Of a stretch of 36,378 bases of DNA, positions 27,105 to 36,378 are shown in pieces. The DNA comes from an uncultured Granulosicoccaceae bacterium (GTDB lineage Bacteria; Pseudomonadota; Gammaproteobacteria; Granulosicoccales; Granulosicoccaceae). Position 1 is the first letter of the stretch. Each line of letters opens with the position of its first letter. The stretch covers positions 1 through 36,378 of the forward strand of contig CALDTX010000088.1 of NCBI GenBank assembly GCA_937923565.1, in the 5' to 3' direction. A model generated the notes under the pieces. That model saw only the letters and a program-made list of their open reading frames with translations, did not search any database and was not told where the DNA came from. Both the position numbers and the translations under genes were made by a program.

Positions 27105-29432
27105 TCAAACCACACCCGTTTTATTGCTTTGTTCAGCAACTAAATCACACACTCGTAGAACCTCTTCCGGTGTTGCCGGTGCGTTCAAAGCAGGAAAAAC
27201 CTCGTGATTTGCGATGGAGGCTATGGCATCGCGGATAGCGCAAAAAACCGAAATGGCTAACATCAATGGTGGCTCACCCACTGCCTTTGAGCGAAATACC
27301 GTTGGAGCTTCATTCGGGCTGTTCTGCAATAAATCAACATTAAATTGTGTTGGAGCATCGCTGATCGCAGGTATTTTATAAGTTGCAGGCCCAACAGTTA
27401 ACAAACGACCTGCACCGTCCCATTTAAGCTCTTCACTGGTTAGCCAACCAAGACCTTGAATATAGCCACCCTCTATCTGCCCCCGATCGATAGCAGGGTT
27501 AATCGAATGCCCAACATCGTGCAAAATATCTGTACGCAATAATCGGGTTTCACCGGTAAGAGTATCTATGATGACTTCACTAACAGCTGCACCATTGGCA
27601 AAGTACAAAAACGGACTGCCACTTGCTGTTGTTCTGTCGTAGAAAATATTCGGCGTTTTATAAAACCCGGTAGCACTTAGCTGCACTCTCGCTAAATACG
27701 CTTCGTTTGCAAGCGCGGGCCATGTATAGTGTTGTTGCTTACTGCTCGCGTCTATCCCACTGACCACAACTTCATCGTTAAGGAACTGAATATTATGTTC
27801 CGAAACATTGTGTTTCTCAATCAGAAAATCTAACAGCCGTTGTTTGAGTTTATTCGCGGCATCCAACGCAGCCATACCATTTATATCGGTTCCCGAAGAC
27901 GCCGCCGTTGGCGATGTATTTGGTACCTTATCTGTTCTGGTCGCGCTAATAGCCACCCTGTCTAAATGCATACCCAACGTGGTAGCGACCACCTGAGCCA
28001 CCTTTACCATTAGACCCTGGCCCATTTCCGTGCCACCATGATTTAACATAACACTGCCATCATTATACAAATGCAACAAAGCACCACCTTGGTTCAGGTG
28101 GCTAACGGTAAACGAAATGCCGAATTTAACCGGCGTAAGTGCCAGCCCCTTTTTTAGAACCTGACTGTGTTGATTAAATTCACGTATGGCTATGCGACGT
28201 TTGCGATAGTTGGAAGTTGCTTCCAGTTCGTCAATAAGACGCGGCACTGAAAACGCATCTATTGTTTGTTTGTACGGCGTAATATTTCTGCTTCCAATAT
28301 CATACAAATTACTTTTGCGTACATCGAGCGGATCAAGTTTCAATTTAAACGCAATAGCATCGATAACCGCTTCCGCTGCCATCATTCCTTGTGGCCCACC
28401 GAATCCTCGAAATGCAGTATTCGACACGGTGTTGGTTTTACAACGAATTCCATCGATTAACACATTCGGCAAGTAATAGGCGTTATCGCAGTGAAACATC
28501 GCTCTATCGACAATGGCATCCGAAAGATCAGGGGAATTACCACATTGTCCGGCTAGTACATGATGAACGCCGACGATAACGCCGTTGTTATCGAAACCCA
28601 CTTCGTACTGGTTGTAAAACGGATGCCGTTTGCCGGTTAATATCATGTCTTGAGATCTTGATAATCGGCAGTTCACTGCACATTGATTTCGAACTGCAAA
28701 CAAGGCTGCAAAAACACAGCACGCTGTTGCTTGAGTCTCTTTACCGCCAAACCCACCCCCCATACGACGCGTTTCAACAGTGACGCTGTGCATGGTCAAC
28801 CCGAGTACACCTGCTACCAAATGCTGTGCTTCGGTGGGATTTTGATTAGAGGAATATACAGTTACACCACCTTGCTCTGTGGGTATCGCCAGTGCCACCT
28901 GCCCTTCAAGGTAAAAATGCTCCTGACCTCCAATATACATTTCTCCACTGATACGATGCGGAGCCGCATCTAAGGCCGCACTGACATCACCCCGCCTCAT
29001 TTGATGCGGCGGCCGCACATAATGCTTTTGATGCAGCGCAGCTTTTAAAGTGAGTATCGGTTCGTGTTCGGTGTAAGTTATCGACGCTTTGCGAACAGCG
29101 ATCTGTGCTTCTCGGTACGAACGAGCGGCCACCGCGAAGATCGCCTGCCCACAAAACTCCACCGTGGTGGATGTCAACAAGGGATCACCAGGGAAAACAG
29201 CGCCAATATCTTTTAAGTGGTGTAGATCTGATTCCTGCAAAACATCGACAACTCCTTCGCTACTTTTCACCGCCTGCAAGTCAATTGATTGTATTGCACC
29301 GGCGGCAATTTCAGCCATGCCAATAGCTACATGCAATTGCGCAGCTCTGGGAGGGATATCGTCTACATAGATTGCGCTGCCTGTTACATGGGCAGCAGCG
29401 CTATCGTGCTTTATGCCCTTACCTACCGACAT
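27105..29432 (-). CDS. xdhB: Xanthine dehydrogenase molybdopterin-binding (large) subunit
   Basis: GKGIKHDSAAAHVTGSAIYVDDIPP, GGFGGKETQA, TNTVSNTAFRGFGGPQGM, GGTEMGQGLMVKVAQV. Confidence 0.96.
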   Translation of the reverse strand: MSVGKGIKHDSAAAHVTGSAIYVDDIPPRAAQLHVAIGMAEIAAGAIQSIDLQAVKSSEGVVDVLQESDLHHLKDIGAVFPGDPLLTSTTVEFCGQAIFAVAARSYREAQIAVRKASITYTEHEPILTLKAALHQKHYVRPPHQMRRGDVSAALDAAPHRISGEMYIGGQEHFYLEGQVALAIPTEQGGVTVYSSNQNPTEAQHLVAGVLGLTMHSVTVETRRMGGGFGGKETQATACCVFAALFAVRNQCAVNCRLSRSQDMILTGKRHPFYNQYEVGFDNNGVIVGVHHVLAGQCGNSPDLSDAIVDRAMFHCDNAYYLPNVLIDGIRCKTNTVSNTAFRGFGGPQGMMAAEAVIDAIAFKLKLDPLDVRKSNLYDIGSRNITPYKQTIDAFSVPRLIDELEATSNYRKRRIAIREFNQHSQVLKKGLALTPVKFGISFTVSHLNQGGALLHLYNDGSVMLNHGGTEMGQGLMVKVAQVVATTLGMHLDRVAISATRTDKVPNTSPTAASSGTDINGMAALDAANKLKQRLLDFLIEKHNVSEHNIQFLNDEVVVSGIDASSKQQHYTWPALANEAYLARVQLSATGFYKTPNIFYDRTTASGSPFLYFANGAAVSEVIIDTLTGETRLLRTDILHDVGHSINPAIDRGQIEGGYIQGLGWLTSEELKWDGAGRLLTVGPATYKIPAISDAPTQFNVDLLQNSPNEAPTVFRSKAVGEPPLMLAISVFCAIRDAIASIANHEVFPALNAPATPEEVLRVCDLVAEQSNKTGVV

Positions 29433-30909
29433 GGTCTATTACCTGTGTGCGCACCGAAGGGCTATTGACGTTTAGCCAGCAGCGTTTAACCAAATTAGCA
29501 GCAACTCGTTGGCGATAAGTTGCGCTTGCTCTGGCATCGCTAATGGGTGAGAAGTCTTCGGCTAAGGCTTTCTGGACGTTGGCAAGTGAAGAATCATCCA
29601 GAACTTTACCCACTAGAGCTACTTCTGCATTTGTTGCTCGCTTGGGTACTTCTGCCATTCCGCCGAAGGCAATTCGCGCTTTACGGACAAGCCCTTCGTT
29701 TAACTCAAGACTAAAAACGCCACATACGGCAGATATGTCGTCGTCTAACCGTTTACTAATTTTATAAACAAAGGTTGTTGACCCTGCAACAGGGATAGGA
29801 ATATGAATGCTTCTTATAAACTCATCGTTAGACAACGCTGTTTTTTTATAAGCAATGTAGAACTCTTCAAGCTTTAGCTGGCGAGACTGTTCACCACATT
29901 GAATACATAGACTGGCATCCATGGCTAACAATAACGGTGGCAGGTCTCCAATGGGAGATGCGTTTGCAATATTCCCGCCTATGGTTCCTTGGTTGCGTAC
30001 TTGTTCAGAACCAAAACGCAACATCATCGCTTTACTATTCGGCACTATTTTTTGTAATGCGTCCATACAGCGGTTTAACGAAACTGCAGCTCCAATAACC
30101 AGCGTATCAGCACTTTCTTTAATGCCTATTAGCTCCGGCACGTTCTTCAAATACAGAACGGTATCGATACTCTTTTGAAATTGCGTTACTTCCAAACCTA
30201 AATCGGTGCCACCGGCTAACAATCTGGCTTCAGGATAGTTAATACGCAAGTTCGCCAGTTCACCTAGGGAGCTCGGTAAATAAAACCGAGCATCCATCGG
30301 GGGATTCTCAACAAGTGAGTTTAATTTTTTTATGGTGGCTAGTTCTGCCTGCTCAAATTGATCTGGCTTGTAGAGTTGTAAGGCACTCAGCGCAGCTCGA
30401 CGAATAGGTGCATAGCCAGTACAACGGCATAAATTGCCACCCAGGTAGCGATCTATTAAGTGCAATAGTTCAGTCGGTGACTCGTTTATAGCATTGGCAG
30501 CTTCTGCTTTACCCAGCACAAGCGCTTGGCGGTTATGCACCAACGCAAACAAAGACATAATAAAACCCGGAGTGCAGAAACCACATTGCGAACCGTGCAG
30601 ATCAACCATTGTCTGTTGAACCACATGCAGTTGCTTATTCTGAGCCAGTGCTTCAACGCTAATAAGTTGTTTTGCATGCAAGGAACCCACAAACGCAATA
30701 CAACTGTTTATTGAAAAATAGTTTAATGTTGCCGTGCCATCAGTTGCAGGCTCAGCAACAACCACCGTGCAAGCACCACAATCGCCAGTGCCACAACCCT
30801 CTTTGGTACCGGTTTGTGCGGCATGCTCTCGAAGCCACTCTAAAACTGTGGTATCAGCCCGACTCTGCTCTAGCGTAATAACTTCGTTATGGTATAAAAA
30901 TCGTATCAT
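29419..30909 (-). CDS. xdhA: Xanthine dehydrogenase small subunit (2Fe-2S + FAD)
   Basis: GCGTGDCGACTVV, GSQCGFCTPGFIMSLFAL, GGNLCRCTGYAPI, FAD domain LLAGGTDLGLEVT. Confidence 0.96.
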   Translation of the reverse strand: MIRFLYHNEVITLEQSRADTTVLEWLREHAAQTGTKEGCGTGDCGACTVVVAEPATDGTATLNYFSINSCIAFVGSLHAKQLISVEALAQNKQLHVVQQTMVDLHGSQCGFCTPGFIMSLFALVHNRQALVLGKAEAANAINESPTELLHLIDRYLGGNLCRCTGYAPIRRAALSALQLYKPDQFEQAELATIKKLNSLVENPPMDARFYLPSSLGELANLRINYPEARLLAGGTDLGLEVTQFQKSIDTVLYLKNVPELIGIKESADTLVIGAAVSLNRCMDALQKIVPNSKAMMLRFGSEQVRNQGTIGGNIANASPIGDLPPLLLAMDASLCIQCGEQSRQLKLEEFYIAYKKTALSNDEFIRSIHIPIPVAGSTTFVYKISKRLDDDISAVCGVFSLELNEGLVRKARIAFGGMAEVPKRATNAEVALVGKVLDDSSLANVQKALAEDFSPISDARASATYRQRVAANLVKRCWLNVNSPSVRTQVIDHVGR

Positions 30910-32714
30910 GAGCCGCCAACAAATAAATCGGTCTTAGAAAACGTCGTTACATCAATAAGACCAATATCCGAAATACGTAATTCGGGAATAACAACCAAAG
31001 CAAGCAGCGAATGCTGCATATAGGCATTGTTTAGATCACAGCCGCAGGTTTGCATTGCTTCAACCATGCTCTGCGCTTTTTGTGCAACCGATTCTGCTCG
31101 CTCATCCGACATCAAACCTGCTATTGGCAATTCTATCAACGCGAGCTGCTCACCGTCTGCGTAAACAGTTACACCACCACCAACATCGCCTAACTTGTTA
31201 ACGGCTAAGGCCATTTGTTCATGGCAGGTACCAACAACAATCATGTGATGTGAGTCGTGCGCAACCGTAGAAGCAACCGCACAAGGAACAGTGTACTTAA
31301 ATCCCGATACAAAGCCGTTGACAACATTGCCTGTAGCGCGATGTCTTTCCACCAGCGCAATCTGACAAATATCGTTAGACAGATCCATGCCAACCAATGA
31401 GTTCTCAACAGTTAAAGTGGCTTGTAAGGCTTTAGTGGGTGCTTGGTTTTCGATAACACCGATAACGCGCACATCAACACTACCGCTCTGTTGCCCTTCA
31501 GGTGCAGCTATCTGAAAATCCTGGGCCTGATACCGTTTGCCCAAATGCACGGTATTTTTAGCACTGTCTGGGTAATGAGCCGCTGGAATATCGCATTGCA
31601 GTTGCGCATTTTCAGCCAATACTTCGCCCCTAGCGATCACCATATCGATAGGCAAAGTGGCTAAATCGCTACTGATAATAATATCGGCTAATCGCCCCGG
31701 ACTGATTGAACCCAGCTCGCGCTCCAAACCAAAATGTTGTGCTGTATTCAAGGTTGCCATCTGAATGGCAGTTATGGGTTTCAGGCCCTGCGCAATAGCA
31801 TGCCGGACTACTCGGTTCATATGCCCGTCGTTAACCAAGGTGCCGGAGTGTGAATCGTCGGTGCACAAAATAAAATTTCGAGAGTCGAGCCCAAGTTCGG
31901 TTATCGCTTTAACTTGCGGCGCAACGTCATACCATGCTGAACCCAATCGGAGCATGGCCCGCATGCCTTGTCGCACTCGGGCAACAGCATCTTCCAAACA
32001 AGTGCCTTCATGATCATCGGCTGGTCCACCAGCAACATAACCATGGAAGGCTCTACCTAAATCGGGAGAAGCATAATGACCACCCACTGTTTTATTGGCC
32101 AATTGTGCAGCAGCAATTTCGCCGAGCATGGTTTCGTCGCAGGCTGCAACACCGGGAAAATTCATGACTTCACCCAAACCAATAATATTGGGCCACGACA
32201 TCGCATGATTAACTTCGGCAACTCCGATTTGCGCGCCTGCATTTTCGAGCCCGGGGGCTGACGGCACACAACTGGGCATTTGAACAAATACATTGATGGG
32301 CATTTGCACGGCTTCATCGTGCATCAATTTGACACCCGGCAAACCGAGCACATTGCCGATTTCATGCGGGTCAATAAACATTGACGTGGTGCCATGAGGA
32401 ACGACGGCGCGGGTAAATTCGGTTACCGTAACCATACCGCTTTCAACATGCATATGAGCATCGCACAGGCCGGGCACCAGATAACGGTCAGCGGCCTCGA
32501 TAATTTGGGTTTTACTACCTTCAGTATGGGCGGCATCCGGGCCAACGTAGGCGATTCGACCATCAACAATGGCAATATCAGTATTCGGGATAATTTCGCC
32601 GGAATACACGTTAACCCATCGGCCTGAACGAATAACCGTATCAGCTGGGGTTCGCCCCATGGCGACATCAATGAGCTTTTTAGCGTTTTCGGCCCACGGT
32701 TTCACTTGTTGCAT
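30906..32714 (-). CDS. ade: Adenine deaminase
   Basis: YLVPGLCDAHMHVESGMVTVTEFTRAVVPHGTTSMFIDPHEIGNVLG, CTDDSHSGTLVNDGHMNRVVRHAI; start at Met 32714. Confidence 0.93.
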   Translation of the reverse strand: MQQVKPWAENAKKLIDVAMGRTPADTVIRSGRWVNVYSGEIIPNTDIAIVDGRIAYVGPDAAHTEGSKTQIIEAADRYLVPGLCDAHMHVESGMVTVTEFTRAVVPHGTTSMFIDPHEIGNVLGLPGVKLMHDEAVQMPINVFVQMPSCVPSAPGLENAGAQIGVAEVNHAMSWPNIIGLGEVMNFPGVAACDETMLGEIAAAQLANKTVGGHYASPDLGRAFHGYVAGGPADDHEGTCLEDAVARVRQGMRAMLRLGSAWYDVAPQVKAITELGLDSRNFILCTDDSHSGTLVNDGHMNRVVRHAIAQGLKPITAIQMATLNTAQHFGLERELGSISPGRLADIIISSDLATLPIDMVIARGEVLAENAQLQCDIPAAHYPDSAKNTVHLGKRYQAQDFQIAAPEGQQSGSVDVRVIGVIENQAPTKALQATLTVENSLVGMDLSNDICQIALVERHRATGNVVNGFVSGFKYTVPCAVASTVAHDSHHMIVVGTCHEQMALAVNKLGDVGGGVTVYADGEQLALIELPIAGLMSDERAESVAQKAQSMVEAMQTCGCDLNNAYMQHSLLALVVIPELRISDIGLIDVTTFSKTDLFVGGS

Positions 32715-32826
32715 GATCGTATACCCCAATTGTTTACGCACAGGCTCAGCAGTTATTGATACACAGCGCAAATATGGCCAGAAAAGTGCACTGAGCTTAA
32801 CCCTTAATGACGTCTAGGTCCGGTAT

Positions 32827-32861
32827 ACTTGCGGGTTTCGCACCGCAAACCCTCAGCAAGT
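32827..32861. promoter_or_regulatory. Hairpin ACTTGC-GGGTTT-N8-AAACCC-tca-GCAAGT between ade and typA
   Basis: Two perfect 6-bp stem segments separated by a 3-nt bulge, overlapping a TATACT -10-like element (32824-32829). Confidence 0.45.
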
Positions 32862-32913
32862 AACGGGCAGCATTATCAATTGGCGCACTTTAGTCGCGCA
32901 GCAGGACAAACCC

Positions 32914-34737
32914 TTGATCCAGAAACTACGCAACATAGCAATCATAGCCCATGTTGACCACGGCAAAACGACCTTGGTTGACAAGTTGTTACAGCAATCG
33001 GGCACATTAGACTCACGCTTGGCGCCAACCGAACGCTTGATGGACTCCAACGCCATCGAAAAAGAGCGCGGCATTACCATTTTGGCAAAAAATACCGCCA
33101 TTAAATGGAACGACTACCGTATCAACATTGTTGACACGCCGGGACACGCCGATTTCGGTGGTGAAGTGGAACGCGTACTCAGCATGGTAGATTCAGTTCT
33201 GCTGCTGGTTGATGCCGCAGAAGGCCCAATGCCGCAAACCCGATTTGTAACGCAAAAGGCGTTTGCAATGGGATTTCGACCCATTGTGGTTATTAACAAA
33301 ATTGATCGTGAAGGCGCTCGACCTAGCTGGGCACTCGACCAAACTTTCGAATTATTCGACAACTTGGGCGCAACCGATGAGCAGTTAGACTTCCCGGTTA
33401 TCTATGCTTCAGCTATCAATGGCTTCTCTGGCGTAGACCCAAGCGTATCCGAAGGCGACATGACGCCTTTATTTGAAACCATCATCGAAGAAGTACCAGC
33501 ACCCGATGTCGATACCGATGGGCCGTTCCAAATGCAAATTTCATCGCTCGATTACAACAGCTACGTTGGTGTTATTGGCATCGCGCGCATCAAGCGCGGC
33601 AGGCTAACGCCAAACCAGCAAGTTAAAGTGGTCGACGTTGAAGGCAAAATTCGCTCAGCGAAAATTTTACAAGTTCTTGGCTTTCATGGATTAGAGCGTA
33701 TCGAAACTGATATGGCACAAGCCGGCGACATCGTTTGCATAACCGGTATCGACAAACTGCACATATCAGACACCCTCTGCGATCCCAACCACGTTGAAGC
33801 CTTGCCAGCGCTAAGCGTTGATGAGCCAACCATCAGCATGATGTTCCAACCTAACTCTTCCCCGTTTGCGGGTAAAGAAGGCAAGTACGTTACCAGTCGT
33901 AACATCTGGGACCGACTGCAAACTGAGCTACTCCACAATGTAGCTTTGCGGGTTGAGCGAACTGAAATGAGCGAAACATTCAAAGTCTCGGGTCGTGGTG
34001 AATTGCATTTATCGGTACTGATCGAAAACATGCGCCGTGAAGGCTATGAGTTGGGTGTGGGCCGACCCGTTGTTATCACACGCGAAGTTGATGGCAAAAT
34101 AGAAGAGCCGTTCGAGCAAATTACGATTGATGTCGAAGAAAAGCATCAAGGCACCATCATGGAGAAAATGGGTGAGCGCCGTGCAGATTTGAAGGATATG
34201 GTTCCCGACGGTAAGGGCCGGGTTCGTCTTGACTACATTGCGCCAGCTCGAGGCATGATTGGTTTCAGAACTGAATTTCTAACAGCCACTTCAGGCTCTG
34301 GTTTGATTTACAGCGTTTTCGATCACTACGGACCAAAACTGAATTTCAGTGTTGGGCAACGTCGTAATGGCGTGCTAATTTCTAACGGACAGGGTAAAGC
34401 GCTTGGCTTTGCATTGTGGAATTTACAAGAACGTGGCCGTTTAATTACCAGCGCGAACGATATCGTGTACGAAGGTCAGATCATTGGTATTCATTCACGC
34501 GATAACGATTTAACCGTGAACTGCCTTAAGGGCAAACAGTTAACCAACGTTCGTGCATCAGGTACTGATGAAAACATCGTGCTGACGCCACCGATCATCA
34601 TGACCTTAGAACAAGCGCTGGAATTTATCGATGACGACGAACTGGTTGAAGTTACGCCAGAATCAATCCGAATTCGCAAAAAGCATTTAACTGAAAACGA
34701 GCGCAAACGCAATTCGCGACAGGCAAAAGCCAGCTAG
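32914..34737 (+). CDS. typA: Ribosome-associated GTPase TypA/BipA (TTG start)
   Basis: [59 protein letters not shown]. Confidence 0.97.
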   Translation: MIQKLRNIAIIAHVDHGKTTLVDKLLQQSGTLDSRLAPTERLMDSNAIEKERGITILAKNTAIKWNDYRINIVDTPGHADFGGEVERVLSMVDSVLLLVDAAEGPMPQTRFVTQKAFAMGFRPIVVINKIDREGARPSWALDQTFELFDNLGATDEQLDFPVIYASAINGFSGVDPSVSEGDMTPLFETIIEEVPAPDVDTDGPFQMQISSLDYNSYVGVIGIARIKRGRLTPNQQVKVVDVEGKIRSAKILQVLGFHGLERIETDMAQAGDIVCITGIDKLHISDTLCDPNHVEALPALSVDEPTISMMFQPNSSPFAGKEGKYVTSRNIWDRLQTELLHNVALRVERTEMSETFKVSGRGELHLSVLIENMRREGYELGVGRPVVITREVDGKIEEPFEQITIDVEEKHQGTIMEKMGERRADLKDMVPDGKGRVRLDYIAPARGMIGFRTEFLTATSGSGLIYSVFDHYGPKLNFSVGQRRNGVLISNGQGKALGFALWNLQERGRLITSANDIVYEGQIIGIHSRDNDLTVNCLKGKQLTNVRASGTDENIVLTPPIIMTLEQALEFIDDDELVEVTPESIRIRKKHLTENERKRNSRQAKAS

Positions 34738-34750
34738 TTAAATCAAAACA

Positions 34751-34783
34751 CTGAGCACGCTCCAAACTTGTGTGCGTGCTCAG
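34751..34783. terminator. Hairpin CTGAGCACGC-N13-GCGTGCTCAG in the convergent typA/zapE gap
   Basis: Perfect 10-bp stem; on the minus strand followed by TGTTTTGATTT, so more likely terminates zapE transcription. Confidence 0.65.
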
Positions 34784-34790
34784 CATCACT

Positions 34791-35930
34791 TCACGATTTC
34801 GACGCAACTAACGCGACCACCTGCGCTGCCAAATAAGCTTTGGTTTGCATTTCAGTTAGCCGGCTAGCTGCTCTTACAAATTCAAATTCGAGTTTTTTCC
34901 CTGTATATAAAGCGTCTGGCGCAGCTGCTGCTGAAACAATCAGTTTCACATTGCGATCATAAAACTCATCAACCAAATTGACCAAGCGTCGCGCAGCGTC
35001 GTTGTCGTCGTCGTTCATGATAGGAATGTCGCTGATCATCACCGTATGATAAGTGCTCGCTATTTCAATATAGTCATCGGTGGATCGCGCGGTTTTAAAC
35101 AGAACATCAAAATGAAACCAGACTAGATCGGTCGATTTCTCAATAACCGGTAAGTCGCGTTGATTGATGGTTAGCATCCGTTCTGTACTGTCGGCACCTA
35201 CTTTCAAACGTGAATAATGCGTTTTCATCGCCGCCAGCGTGGCATCGTCTGCCACTCCCTGCACATACTCACCAACAAGATACGTGGACTCTTTTTGTAA
35301 AAGTCTTAAGCGGTAGTCTGTGGTACCACACATTTCATAAACCAAGGTATGCTTTTTTATTTGTTCTATCGCAGGTAGAAAACGCGAACGTTGCAATCCA
35401 TCTTTATACAAATTATCTGGCTCGATATTTGAGGTAGTCACCAAGCAAACACCACGATCAAACAGCTCAGTTAGCAAAGTGCCCAATAGCATGGCATCGG
35501 TGATGTCGTTAACATGAATTTCATCAAGCAACAGCAAGCGGGCTTTACTGGCCCATTTATCCGCTACCAACGGTATCGGGTTTTCAACCTGCCCTAGTTC
35601 GGTTAGGTCTTCATGGATGCGGCGCATGAAGTGATGGAAGTGCAAACGGGTTTTGTCTTTAAACGATACGTTTTCGAAAAACATATCGCAAAGATGTGTT
35701 TTCCCCCGACCGACGCCACCCCACAGATACAAGCCATCCACCTTTTCAATTGGCGTTTTAGTTCGCTTGAATAGTTTTTTGAAAAAGCTTGTTGATTCGG
35801 CGGAGAACGGGCCTCGGTTTGCAAGCGCAACCGCGATTGCATCAAGCTTTTGCATAACATCGTGCTGTTCCTGATCAGCACTGAGTGAGCCGTCTTCAAC
35901 CGCTCGTTGGTAATGCGCAAGAGGGCCCAC
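34791..35930 (-). CDS. zapE: Cell division ATPase ZapE (AFG1-like)
   Basis: GLYLWGGVGRGKTHLCDMFFENV, LLLDEIHVNDITDAMLLGTLLTELFDRGVCLVTTSNIEP. Confidence 0.95.
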   Translation of the reverse strand: MGPLAHYQRAVEDGSLSADQEQHDVMQKLDAIAVALANRGPFSAESTSFFKKLFKRTKTPIEKVDGLYLWGGVGRGKTHLCDMFFENVSFKDKTRLHFHHFMRRIHEDLTELGQVENPIPLVADKWASKARLLLLDEIHVNDITDAMLLGTLLTELFDRGVCLVTTSNIEPDNLYKDGLQRSRFLPAIEQIKKHTLVYEMCGTTDYRLRLLQKESTYLVGEYVQGVADDATLAAMKTHYSRLKVGADSTERMLTINQRDLPVIEKSTDLVWFHFDVLFKTARSTDDYIEIASTYHTVMISDIPIMNDDDNDAARRLVNLVDEFYDRNVKLIVSAAAAPDALYTGKKLEFEFVRAASRLTEMQTKAYLAAQVVALVASKS

Positions 35931-35937
35931 GATTGAC

Positions 35938-36318
35938 CTAGCGGATACTGCTTAAGCCATTATTAGCTCGAATAGCTCTTAAGGCTTCTTTCTGGCGCAC
36001 CAACACATAGTGATGCAAAGCCTCGGTTTCATCCACTGACAATTCAACAAACCGACAAAACAACTCATCGTTTTTATCTTCAGTCGTTACATCGACGTAG
36101 CCCTTTATTGAGCGCTTCATGGTTGGAAGGTCAAGCGTGAACGGGTATCGACTACCCGATGTTATCGATTCAGACGTGGTGGCAAAACCTGCCGCACTAA
36201 TGTCCAGAATACGCGTTAACGCACCGTCAAGCTGCAAAATAACGGGTTCATCAGGGTTCGGTACTACCGAGTAAGCCTTACGACCGGAAGAAGGCGCGCT
36301 AACCGTAATGTCACTCAT
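35938..36318 (-). CDS. PilZ-like domain protein
   Basis: LDISAAGFATTSES matches the D/NxSxxG motif; beta-barrel-like pattern; N-terminal RxxxR not evident. Confidence 0.6.
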   Translation of the reverse strand: MSDITVSAPSSGRKAYSVVPNPDEPVILQLDGALTRILDISAAGFATTSESITSGSRYPFTLDLPTMKRSIKGYVDVTTEDKNDELFCRFVELSVDETEALHHYVLVRQKEALRAIRANNGLSSIR

Positions 36319-36378
36319 ATCAGCGTTTAACCACGCAAACCATAAGGTACGAGTGAATTGAGCCTGGCTCTTAGTCGC

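Noticed and set aside
26778-27143. 121-aa plus-strand ORF opposite xdhC
   Set aside because: Antisense to a recognised gene, no family features.
33684-34031. 115-aa minus-strand ORF opposite typA
   Set aside because: Shadow ORF within a highly conserved GTPase.
1-36378. CRISPR arrays, tRNA/rRNA genes, integrases or IS elements
   Set aside because: No regularly spaced direct repeats, tRNA-like cloverleaf motifs, transposase or integrase ORFs were recognised on reading; absence not proven without a tool.

Overview
Chromosomal window with gammaproteobacterial-type gene content. I called about 30 CDSs from ORFs and motifs. Left part: YggT tail, an HU-family protein with a lysine-rich tail, gspCDEF (type II secretion), PPK2, a CopD-like membrane protein, sdaA, an S1 protease and two tandem Slp lipoproteins. 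Middle and right: purine-catabolism genes (puuE, uraH with an unassigned amidohydrolase, and ade-xdhA-xdhB-xdhC), murQ divergent from a DUF4091 protein, alaX, then typA, zapE and a PilZ-like gene. The most interesting locus is 19854-26271. It is a compact minus-strand operon: DMT/EamA exporter, JAMM (Mec+-like) peptidase, a Ubl(MoaD/CysO-like)-E1(MoeB/ThiF)-rhodanese fusion, a cysteine synthase-family PLP enzyme, and a serine O-acetyltransferase with an unusual C-terminal extension. A MocR-type regulator is divergent to it. This looks like a self-contained protein-thiocarboxylate cysteine (or thio-metabolite) pathway. The sulfur carrier's GG motif is buried inside the fusion, so proteolytic maturation would be needed, plausibly by the JAMM protein next door. 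No tRNA, rRNA, CRISPR array or intact mobile element was recognised. All functional assignments come from reading motifs by eye; no searches were run.
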